In this document: positions 56,644-64,000 of the stretch, one piece after another
Position numbering within the stretch: position 1 is the first letter of the stretch
Layout of the letters: every line of letters starts with the position of its first letter
Source of the DNA: Serratia oryzae
GTDB taxonomy: Bacteria > Pseudomonadota > Gammaproteobacteria > Enterobacterales > Enterobacteriaceae
DNA: 64,000 nt
Direction: 5' to 3'
Assembly: GCF_001976145.1 (NCBI RefSeq)
Contig: NZ_MOXD01000015.1
Span: 1 to 64,000, forward strand
The notes under the pieces: generated by a model
The model's input: the letters and a program-made list of their open reading frames with translations, nothing else
What the model was told of the DNA's origin: nothing
Database searches by the model: none
Made by a program: the position numbers and the translations under genes

Positions 56644-59600
56644 TTATTTACTGCTGACCGGCAAGCCAGCGCCTTGCGTTCCCTCCTGAGGTTTCACCAA
56701 CAGCGCCACGGACCATGCCGGGATGGTGATACTGCCGTCGCCTGCGATATTGATACCGGAAGCCAGCGAGTTGGCCCCCAATGCCTGTTGGATAGCACTC
56801 AGGCTGAGGTTCTGCCCGGCAAAGTCATTGATTGTGCGGGATTCTGGGGCAGCGTTAATCACCACCACCAGCGCATCGGCCTGCGGATCGAGATCGCTAC
56901 CCGCCTGAGCACCGTCATCAATGGTCATCACCAACAACCCTAACTGCTGATCGGCACCGGTGTTGCGGAAATCGACACGCTTCATCACTTCACTGCCGCT
57001 GCCCAGCGTGATCAGCGCTGAAGAGCGACGTAACTGCGCGAGTTCCTGATAGAACCCGGTCATTTGCGTGATTTCACCTTGGCCAGGCGTGGCCACTGCA
57101 TCTTTCACGCCGCTAATCACGTCGTAATTACTGCCGTCATCACTGATACGCGGCATACCCACGTTGTAGTTATTGTCCTGATAGCTGTAATCCACGCGGT
57201 TAAACCAGTCACCGGCATCGTAGGAGTCACGGGTGAAGGATTTGGAGCGCAGCAGCTCGGAGCCTTGCTGATCGAAGGCTAGGCCTTGGCCTAACAAGGT
57301 GGTCGCCAGAGAAACCGCCTGCATGCGCACACGGGTGGCAAGATCGGCTTCTTTGGCCGCTTTGTAGCTGATCATGTCCCACAGGGTTTGGTTGTCGTGC
57401 TTAGAGACATAGTTGATCACTTCGGTCGGATCGCTGGCATAGCCACCGATAGCACCGTTGTAGTCAACCTCGCTGCCTTTTTTCACGTTACCGTCTTTGT
57501 CGATCAGCAGGAAATCGGTCAGGTTACCCGCCATTCCCAAACGCGTCAGATCGGCCAGGTGGCGCACGTTATCCGCCGTTTGCCCGCTCGTTTCATTAAC
57601 CAGTACGCCCGCACCGTTACCTACCCCCTGGTTTTGCCGCAGCGCATCACCGGAGTCAAAAGGGCCACCGCCGCGCACGGCATCACGCAGGCGATCGGAG
57701 AAGGTGCCGATCCCAGTGCCTTTCAGATTGATTTGTGAAGCGATCTCAAAACGATCTTCCTGCCCGGAGTTCCAGCCTTCGCCAAAGAAATAAACGTTAG
57801 GATTGACCTCTTTGACTTTCTCACGCGCCGCCAGGATCTGGGCTTTCGGGTGATAACCCATCAGATCGAAGCGGAAAGCATCGATCTTGTAGTCTCTGCT
57901 CCAAACCACCAGAGAATCATCAATCAGCTTGGCGAACATGCGGTGTTCTGGTGCTGAGTCGGAGCAACAGGTGGCTGATTCCACGCTGCCGGTCGATTCG
58001 TTCAGGCGCTGATAGTACCAGGGTACGATCTTATCCAGCACTGAGGTGCGATCGGTTGGGCCTGCGGCATTAGTGTGGTTGTACACCACGTCCATAATCA
58101 CGTTCATCCCCAACTGCTGCTTGATGGCCTGCACCATGGTGCGGAACTCTTTGATACGCAGCGTGCCTTCCGGATTGGTGGCATAGGAGCCTTCCGGCAC
58201 CGTGTAGTGGAAAGGATCGTAACCCCAGTTATAGGAGTCGGTCTGCGACACGTAGCCATTCAACTCTTGCACCTGCGGATTGTCTTTGCTGTCGTCCTGT
58301 TTTAGCGCGTTTAGCACTTCGCCAATGGTGGAAGCACTATTGCAGTAATCAGCAAAGCGGCTTTGCTTCACGGCGCTGTTCAACTCACACAGGCGGCTGA
58401 ACGGTTGTGGCAGATCCGCCACTTTGTCGCTGAACTCATTCACCGTGGCCAGATCGAACACCGGCAGCAGTTCAATGTGCGTCACGCCAGACTGCGCCAA
58501 CTGCTTCAGGTGTTTCACCATATTGCTGTTGGCGGCGGTCAGTGCCAGATATTTGCCACGCATGGCCTCAGGCACCGTCTGATCCCAGGCGGAAAGATCG
58601 CGGATATGAGATTCGTGGATCACCATCCGGGCGAGATCGGCCTGAGTAGCCTGCGGATGCGGCATGGTCAGGCTGTCCCAGCCGTCAGGTTTTAGCTCAC
58701 TGTCATTGAGATCCACCACCTGGCTGTACTCGGAATTGGTCGAGAGGCTATGGGAGTATGGATCGGTGACCTCATACTGTTCCACTTTGCGCGATTGCGG
58801 ATGGTAGACCGTCAGGGCATAGCGATAGAAAGCCCCTTTGAGATCGCTGCCGCCTTGATATGACCAGGCACCGGATTCGCTATCCCGGGTCATTGGCTGA
58901 CTGCCAATCACTTTTTTATCTGCGCTGTAGAGCACCAGTTCAACCTGTTGGGCCGTCGGTGCCCACAGGCGGAAGGTCACACCGGAACCGTTCACCAGAG
59001 CGCCGTACTCCAGTTTTTCCGCCGCGGCCGCGAAGCGATCGTCCAGTACTCCCGCCGTTTGCACCTGGGTGGCCGAGCTCAAAATCCCGTCCTTATCGGT
59101 GGCCAGCACGACAGTTTCATCGGTCAGCAATTCATCCACGTTGGCTGTATTGGGCAGTTTGAACGCGGCATAACCGGCAAGATGCGGGAAGCGCGCGCTG
59201 GTTTCCTGGCTGATGGTGGTCGGCGTCAGCGAGAAATAGCGATCGGTAAACTTCCCTTCGCTGTTGGCGGCAACCTTGCTGCTGTGGTTGTAGTAAAGGC
59301 GCACGATCGGTTTATCTTTTCCGCCAGGCCAGAGGATGGTCTGTTTATCCACCCAGTGTGCTTCTGCCAGTGCGATTCCGAAGGCACCGCGGAAAGCATC
59401 GGCTCGGGTATCGTACACCGCACTGCTGCCCGCAAGGACCGACACGGTGCGATCGGGGAAGTCGCTGAACGTTACACGCATATCGGCATCAATCAGCTTA
59501 TTGGTGCCGTCGCGCAGGATAAAGTTGATGCAACCGCTGGTTTGATTGAGCGGTAGAACCCAGTAAGGACCATAGGCATCACTTCCCGTTGGAGTGATAC

Positions 59601-60015
59601 TGGTATCCTCCCAGCCATCGGAGGTTTTTTCCAGCGAGTTACAGCTATCGTTATTCCACAAAAACAGGTTCTTGGTCGCGTAATTCGCCGCGGCTCGGTT
59701 GGTGACGCCGGCAATATCCACCAGATGAATCACTGCCTGATTGCCATCTGCCGTAACGGCTTCGCCAGGAATAGCCACATCGGGTAAGCGTGCGATTGGT
59801 TCCTGATTGTCTGGGATTTCAGGTACCGGTTTTTCAGGATCGGGTGTCTCAGGTACCGGTGTCTCAGGCTCAGGTGTATTCGGCGTACCTGGTACTTCAG
59901 GTGTGGTCGGTGTTTCGGGTGTGTTGGGAGTAACATCAACAGAATTATTATTATCACAGCCGCTCAACAAGATGAGCGAACTGAAGAGTAGGGCATTACA
60001 GGTATGTTTAAGCAT
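56644..60015 (-). CDS. pulA: Pullulanase lipoprotein, type II secretion substrate
   Basis: Cell-surface debranching enzyme that cleaves alpha-1,6 links in pullulan and starch. The 1123-residue protein starts with a lipoprotein signal ending LLSGC (Cys 20) followed by Asp at +2, as in Klebsiella PulA, where the Asp keeps it in the inner membrane until secreted. A Pro/Thr/Glu-rich linker (~28-70) precedes carbohydrate-binding and GH13 domains. Catalytic motifs: DVVYNHT, nucleophile D717 in FRFDLMGYH, acid E746 in FFGEGWN and D874 in KHDNQ. The start is chosen for the signal peptide; a 56-residue extension is rejected. MalT-box-like sites lie just upstream. Confidence 0.95.
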   Translation of the reverse strand: MLKHTCNALLFSSLILLSGCDNNNSVDVTPNTPETPTTPEVPGTPNTPEPETPVPETPDPEKPVPEIPDNQEPIARLPDVAIPGEAVTADGNQAVIHLVDIAGVTNRAAANYATKNLFLWNNDSCNSLEKTSDGWEDTSITPTGSDAYGPYWVLPLNQTSGCINFILRDGTNKLIDADMRVTFSDFPDRTVSVLAGSSAVYDTRADAFRGAFGIALAEAHWVDKQTILWPGGKDKPIVRLYYNHSSKVAANSEGKFTDRYFSLTPTTISQETSARFPHLAGYAAFKLPNTANVDELLTDETVVLATDKDGILSSATQVQTAGVLDDRFAAAAEKLEYGALVNGSGVTFRLWAPTAQQVELVLYSADKKVIGSQPMTRDSESGAWSYQGGSDLKGAFYRYALTVYHPQSRKVEQYEVTDPYSHSLSTNSEYSQVVDLNDSELKPDGWDSLTMPHPQATQADLARMVIHESHIRDLSAWDQTVPEAMRGKYLALTAANSNMVKHLKQLAQSGVTHIELLPVFDLATVNEFSDKVADLPQPFSRLCELNSAVKQSRFADYCNSASTIGEVLNALKQDDSKDNPQVQELNGYVSQTDSYNWGYDPFHYTVPEGSYATNPEGTLRIKEFRTMVQAIKQQLGMNVIMDVVYNHTNAAGPTDRTSVLDKIVPWYYQRLNESTGSVESATCCSDSAPEHRMFAKLIDDSLVVWSRDYKIDAFRFDLMGYHPKAQILAAREKVKEVNPNVYFFGEGWNSGQEDRFEIASQINLKGTGIGTFSDRLRDAVRGGGPFDSGDALRQNQGVGNGAGVLVNETSGQTADNVRHLADLTRLGMAGNLTDFLLIDKDGNVKKGSEVDYNGAIGGYASDPTEVINYVSKHDNQTLWDMISYKAAKEADLATRVRMQAVSLATTLLGQGLAFDQQGSELLRSKSFTRDSYDAGDWFNRVDYSYQDNNYNVGMPRISDDGSNYDVISGVKDAVATPGQGEITQMTGFYQELAQLRRSSALITLGSGSEVMKRVDFRNTGADQQLGLLVMTIDDGAQAGSDLDPQADALVVVINAAPESRTINDFAGQNLSLSAIQQALGANSLASGINIAGDGSITIPAWSVALLVKPQEGTQGAGLPVSSK

Positions 60016-60107
60016 TCTAAATTCCCTATCAGACTCACGTAATAGAAAGTAAAAAATGGTATTAATGTGTAAAGCCAAGGCATTAGATAGCGTGGGCAAA
60101 GGCGCAG

Positions 60108-60175
60108 CATCATCCCGCAAGGGGAGGAGGCGGGGCGTAGAGAGCAGGAGGAAGCGTAACGGAGAAGGGATGACG
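60108..60175. promoter_or_regulatory. Cluster of MalT-box-like sites between pulA and gspC
   Basis: The MalT half-site consensus GGGGA(T/G)GAGG is matched exactly at 60121-60130 (+). Near matches are at 60108-60117 (minus, 8/10), 60166-60175 (+, 8/10) and 60145-60154 (+, 7/10). They lie 93-160 bases before pulA. The Klebsiella pulA-pulC region is known to be activated by MalT. A CRP-like half-site TGTGA is at 60282. The rest of the 457-base gap shows no ORF. Confidence 0.7.
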
Positions 60176-60472
60176 AACTGCAAAACGGCGACTATTATGA
60201 TGCGGGCTAAAAAAGAAAGAAATCACTAGCAAAACAGAAAGATGAATCATCCGCTTGGCAAAAAAAATTATTTTTTCGTCATGTGAGCATGTATAAAGTA
60301 GTCGTTGCTGAGAGGATCGTCTCACACGGCTCGGCGGAAGCGACGCAATTGCACTGCGCAAGGTTCCAGAGAGAATCTGACAGGGTTCTGTTGGACAGCG
60401 CTAACTATCACGATGTGCCTCTAGGGCTGAGTGGAGTGACTCAGGCTACTAGGGGCGCTGGCAAAGGAAAGC

Positions 60473-61339
60473 ATGATTCAATTTTCTGGGATGGTTTTGT
60501 CAATCAGAGAGACAGCATTCAAGATGCTGACGCCGCGCTGGGTATTGTGCGTTGTGATGCTATTAGCCTGCAATCAACTGGCGATGTTGACCTGGCAGAT
60601 CTGGCTACCTGCTGAACAACCTGCGGTCAGTTTGGCCAAGGCCGCGGTGCCGCAAGCTGCCGCCGTTAGCAACGAGGCGGCCGCAACCTATCGATTCAAC
60701 CTGTTCGGCACAGCCGCGCCTTCGTCTGCGCCCGCCGCTACGGCGGTATCAGACTCTTCTCTGCATAATGCCCCGCCATCGGCGCTCAAAATCAACCTGA
60801 CCGGCATTGTGGCCAGCCCCACGCCAGCGCATTCCATCGCCATTATTGCCAAAGACAGCAAGCAATTCAGCCTCGGTATCGGGGATAACACCCCCGGATA
60901 TGATGCCAAGATTGCGGCTATTTTTGCCGATCGTGTGGTAATTAACTATCAGGGGCGCTATGAATCGCTGCTCCTGTTCGGTGATGCATCGCCCGCGGCG
61001 GCTAAGGCACCTAGCGAGAAAAAAGCCTCAGCAGGGCAGCTTAAGGCCCAGTTACAGAAACAGCCGCAAAATATTCTCACCTACCTGAATATTTCGCCCG
61101 TGATGGTGGATAACAAACTGACCGGGTATCGCCTGAACCCTGGCGTGCAAGGGGAGTTGTTCCAACAGGTTGGGCTGCGGGAAAACGATCTGGCCGTGGC
61201 GCTCAATGGCCTGGATCTGCGTGATGCCCAACAAGCCCAGCAGGCACTGAAACAGTTGCCAGAACTCAGTGAACTGAACCTTACCGTCGAACGTGATGGT
61301 CAATTGCATGATATCTATGTTGCTCTTGGAGATAATTAA
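60473..61339 (+). CDS. gspC: Type II secretion inner-membrane protein GspC
   Basis: Links the inner-membrane platform to the secretin. The 288-residue protein has an N-terminal transmembrane helix (~24-42), an Ala/Pro-rich linker, the homology region (~95-165: LKINLTGIVASPTPAHSIAIIAKDSKQFSLGIGDN) that contacts GspD, and a C-terminal PDZ-like domain (~210-288: GYRLNPGVQGELFQQVGLRENDLAVALNGLDLRD). AAGGAA upstream of ATG 60473 supports the start. It opens the gsp operon, divergent from pulA. Confidence 0.93.
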   Translation: MIQFSGMVLSIRETAFKMLTPRWVLCVVMLLACNQLAMLTWQIWLPAEQPAVSLAKAAVPQAAAVSNEAAATYRFNLFGTAAPSSAPAATAVSDSSLHNAPPSALKINLTGIVASPTPAHSIAIIAKDSKQFSLGIGDNTPGYDAKIAAIFADRVVINYQGRYESLLLFGDASPAAAKAPSEKKASAGQLKAQLQKQPQNILTYLNISPVMVDNKLTGYRLNPGVQGELFQQVGLRENDLAVALNGLDLRDAQQAQQALKQLPELSELNLTVERDGQLHDIYVALGDN

Positions 61340-63328
61340 TTGTTTAGCAAAGGGATGATTGGGAGCTTACGCGTTTTGGTGCTGATCGCTGCGTTGCTCG
61401 GGACCAAGTCGGGGTGGAGCGCTGAGTTTTCTGCCAGTTTCAAAGGTACGGATATTCAGGAATTCATTAATACCGTCAGTAAGAATCTGAATAAAACGGT
61501 GATTATTGATCCTGCCGTGCGCGGCACCATCACCGTGCGCAGCTACGATATGCTGAACGAGGAACAGTATTACCAGTTCTTCCTCAGCGTGTTGGACGTT
61601 TACGGTTTTGCCGTGGTGGATATGCACAACGGCGTGTTGAAAGTGGTACGTTCGAAGGACGCCAAAACGGCGGCGGTCCCGGTGGCCAGCGATGCCGAAC
61701 CGGGGCAGGGGGATGAAGTGGTGACCCGCGTGGTGCCGGTGAATAACGTGGCCGCCCGAGATCTGGCGCCGCTGCTGCGCCAGCTCAACGATAACGCCGG
61801 GGCTGGCAGCGTGGTGCACTATGAGCCTTCCAACGTGCTGTTGATGACCGGGCGTGCGGCGGTGATCAAACGTCTGATGGAAATTGTCGAGCGGGTGGAT
61901 AAAGTAGGGGATCGCAACGTGGTTACGGTGCCTCTTGCCTATGCCTCGGCTGCTGAAGTGGTCAAGCTGGTCACCGAGCTGACCAAGGATGCCAGCAAGT
62001 CGGCCATGCCCAGCCTGATGACCGCCAGCCTGGTGGCCGATGAACGTACCAACTCGGTGCTGGTCAGCGGTGAACCTAATTCCCGTCAGCGGATTATTGC
62101 CATGATCAAGCAACTGGACCGCGAGCAGGCGGTGCAGGGCAATACCAAAGTAATTTACCTGAAATATGCTAAGGCCACCGATCTGGTGGAAGTGCTGACC
62201 GGCGTCAGCAGCAGTATGCAGAGCGAGCAGCAGAATGCCAAACCCGCCGTGGCGTTGCGTAAAGACGTCACCATTAAGGCCCATGAGCAGACCAATGCCC
62301 TGATCCTCACCGGTGCGCCAGACGTGATCCGCGATCTGGAAAAGGTGATTGCGCAGTTGGATATCCGGCGCGCGCAGGTGCTGGTTGAAGCAATTATTGC
62401 CGAAGTTCAGGATGCGGATGGCCTGAATCTGGGGATCCAATGGGCAAACAAGCACGCAGGGGGAACGCAGTTCACCAACACAGGCCTGCCGATCACCACC
62501 GCGATCGCCGGGGTCAATCAATACAATCAGGATGGTACCCTCAACTCGGCTTTTGCCAGCGCACTGAACAGTTTTAACGGCATAGCAGCAGGGTTTTATC
62601 AGGGGAACTGGGCAATGCTGCTAACTGCGCTTTCCAGCAGCAGCAAGAACGATATTCTGGCGACGCCAAGTATCGTCACGCTGGACAATATGGAAGCCAC
62701 CTTCAACGTCGGCCAGGAAGTGCCGGTGCTGTCGGGTTCCCGCACCACCTCCGGCGATAACATCTTCAACACGGTGGAGCGTAAAACTGTCGGTATCAAG
62801 CTGAAGGTCAAGCCGCAGATTAACGAAGGGGATTCGGTGTTGTTGGAGATCGAACAAGAGGTTTCCAGCGTGGCGGATTCCGCTTCGGCTTCGGGCAACA
62901 ATGCTAACTTGGGGCCAACCTTCAACACCCGTACGGTCAACAATGCCGTGCTGGTGGGCAGTGGGGAAACGGTGGTGGTGGGCGGTTTGCTGGATAAAAT
63001 GGTCAATGACAGCGCCAGTAAGGTGCCGTTGCTGGGGGATATTCCGGTGCTGGGCTACCTGTTCCGTTCCAACAGCCAAAAGGTGTCCAAACGCAATCTG
63101 ATGCTGTTTATCCGCCCGTCGATTATCCGCGATCGCGACGAATACCGCCGTGCTTCCTCGGAAAAATATGCGTCATTTAACGAAGAGCAGGAGCAGTTGC
63201 GTGGCAAAGAAAACCGTGCTCTGACTTTGAATAACGACGTGTTGAAGCTGCCACCAGATCAAAATGGCGCGACTTTCCGTCAGGTGAATGCGGCGATCAG
63301 CGCGTTTTATCAGCAGGGGGCTCGATGA
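61340..63328 (+). CDS. gspD: Type II secretion secretin GspD
   Basis: Outer-membrane secretin that forms the exit channel for pullulanase. The 662-residue protein has a signal peptide ending near [11 protein letters not shown], four N domains (N0-N3: [25 protein letters not shown], then [20 protein letters not shown] and two more), the secretin core (~360-600: [55 protein letters not shown]) and a C-terminal S-domain tail (~605-662) for the pilotin. The probable start is TTG at 61340, directly after the gspC stop, with GGAG 8 bases upstream; ATG 61355 is the alternative. Confidence 0.95.
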   Translation: MFSKGMIGSLRVLVLIAALLGTKSGWSAEFSASFKGTDIQEFINTVSKNLNKTVIIDPAVRGTITVRSYDMLNEEQYYQFFLSVLDVYGFAVVDMHNGVLKVVRSKDAKTAAVPVASDAEPGQGDEVVTRVVPVNNVAARDLAPLLRQLNDNAGAGSVVHYEPSNVLLMTGRAAVIKRLMEIVERVDKVGDRNVVTVPLAYASAAEVVKLVTELTKDASKSAMPSLMTASLVADERTNSVLVSGEPNSRQRIIAMIKQLDREQAVQGNTKVIYLKYAKATDLVEVLTGVSSSMQSEQQNAKPAVALRKDVTIKAHEQTNALILTGAPDVIRDLEKVIAQLDIRRAQVLVEAIIAEVQDADGLNLGIQWANKHAGGTQFTNTGLPITTAIAGVNQYNQDGTLNSAFASALNSFNGIAAGFYQGNWAMLLTALSSSSKNDILATPSIVTLDNMEATFNVGQEVPVLSGSRTTSGDNIFNTVERKTVGIKLKVKPQINEGDSVLLEIEQEVSSVADSASASGNNANLGPTFNTRTVNNAVLVGSGETVVVGGLLDKMVNDSASKVPLLGDIPVLGYLFRSNSQKVSKRNLMLFIRPSIIRDRDEYRRASSEKYASFNEEQEQLRGKENRALTLNNDVLKLPPDQNGATFRQVNAAISAFYQQGAR

Positions 63329-64000
63329 CCGACGCCACGCTGGATGCGGCCGAATTACGCCCTCTATTGCCTTTTGCCTACGCGCGTGCGCAGCGTATTT
63401 TATTGCTGCGCGATCGGGAGGGGTGCCGGGTGCTGTGCGTCGCTGATACGCCGACCAGCGCGCTGCTTGAGGCGCGCCGGGTGGCAGGCGCTCACCTGAC
63501 CGTCAGCACGCTGTCGGCTGAGGAGTTTGAGAAACAACTGGTGATCGGCTATCAGCGTGACTCGGAAGAGGCGCGGCGGATGATGGCCGACATCGGCAAT
63601 GAAATGGATTTTTATACTCTTGCCGAAGAACTGCCAGACAGCGACGATCTTCTGGATGCAGACGACGACGCGCCGATTATCCGCCTGATCAACGCCATGC
63701 TGACCGAGGCGATCAAGGATAAAGCGTCGGATATCCATATCGAAACCTACGAACGCCATTTGCAGATCCGCTTCCGCGTAGACGGGGTGCTGCGTGAGAT
63801 CCTGCGCCCGCAGCGGCGCTTGGCGTCGTTGCTGATTTCGCGCATCAAGGTGATGGCAAAGCTGGATATTGCTGAAAAACGTGTTCCGCAGGACGGGCGC
63901 ATGGCGCTGCGCATTGGCGGCAGAGCCATTGACGTGCGTGTTTCAACCCTGCCTTCCAACTACGGTGAGCGGATCGTGCTGCGTTTGCTGGATAAAAACA
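63325..64000 (+). CDS. gspE: Type II secretion ATPase GspE, 3'-partial
   Basis: Cytoplasmic ATPase that drives pseudopilus assembly. The first 225 residues are visible: an N1E domain (~1-90), then [49 protein letters not shown] and [16 protein letters not shown], all diagnostic of GspE N2E domains. The Walker motifs lie beyond the window. Its ATG overlaps the gspD stop (ATGA), indicating translational coupling. Confidence 0.95.
   Translation, partial: MTDATLDAAELRPLLPFAYARAQRILLLRDREGCRVLCVADTPTSALLEARRVAGAHLTVSTLSAEEFEKQLVIGYQRDSEEARRMMADIGNEMDFYTLAEELPDSDDLLDADDDAPIIRLINAMLTEAIKDKASDIHIETYERHLQIRFRVDGVLREILRPQRRLASLLISRIKVMAKLDIAEKRVPQDGRMALRIGGRAIDVRVSTLPSNYGERIVLRLLDKN

Noticed and set aside
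60283-60615. A 110-codon plus-strand frame upstream of gspC
   Set aside because: It overlaps the start of gspC in another frame, has no ribosome-binding site, and shows no homology I recognise.

Overview
The window is chromosomal DNA from a Gram-negative enterobacterium, most likely Serratia or a close Yersiniaceae relative. The basis is the gene set and its order: a complete enterobactin locus, valine and lysine tRNAs beside gltX, two tRNA-Ala genes, nupC divergent from mntH, then glk, alaC, an indolepyruvate decarboxylase, and a pullulanase-linked type II secretion locus. The genus is inferred from gene content only. No phage, transposase, integrase or CRISPR array was seen.

Layout. (1) 1-14.2 kb is a type I secretion and adhesion cassette. 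It has the 3' end of a giant Ig-repeat/FG-GAP/RTX adhesin, an OmpA-family envelope protein, a LapB-type ABC exporter, an HlyD-type adaptor, a TolC-type outer-membrane protein with a long low-complexity N-terminal extension, and two LuxR-type regulators. (2) 14.2-36.9 kb is the catecholate siderophore locus: fepA / fes-ybdZ-entF / fepDGC / entS / fepB / entCEBA, with Fur-box-like palindromes in each divergent promoter region. It is interrupted between entF and fepC by a MurNAc utilisation block (murQ-murP), a DUF2057 protein and a general porin. entD, fepE and entH, which accompany this locus in E. coli, are absent from the window. (3) 37-43 kb holds tRNA-Val x3 and tRNA-Lys, gltX, tRNA-Ala x2, nupC and mntH, which is conserved enterobacterial backbone. 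(4) 42.7-53.6 kb holds metabolic singletons: an aldo/keto reductase, ipdC, a LysR regulator divergent from a PACE-family membrane protein, an aspartate/glutamate racemase homologue, glk, a DUF2502 protein, ybiU, a GNAT acetyltransferase, alaC and a cytochrome b561. (5) 53.8-64 kb holds an orphan HicB-like protein, a ToxR/CadC-like membrane regulator and a pullulanase/type II secretion locus: pilotin gspS, gspB, the lipoprotein pulA, and divergently gspC-gspD-gspE (gspE runs off the window). The pulA-gspC gap carries a cluster of MalT-box-like sequences, so pullulanase and its secreton are probably induced by maltodextrins.

How the parts work together. The adhesin would leave the cell through the LapB/HlyD/TolC-type channel, possibly under the two adjacent regulators. 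The ent/fep genes make, export, re-import and hydrolyse enterobactin. The pul/gsp genes place a starch-debranching lipoprotein on the cell surface.

The least explained items are: the FG-GAP propeller embedded in the RTX adhesin; the extended TolC-like protein; a three-way-junction-like element inside the exporter operon; a run of six short perfect hairpins downstream of tRNA-Lys; and a small inverted-repeat element bounded by duplicated terminator sequence downstream of alaC.
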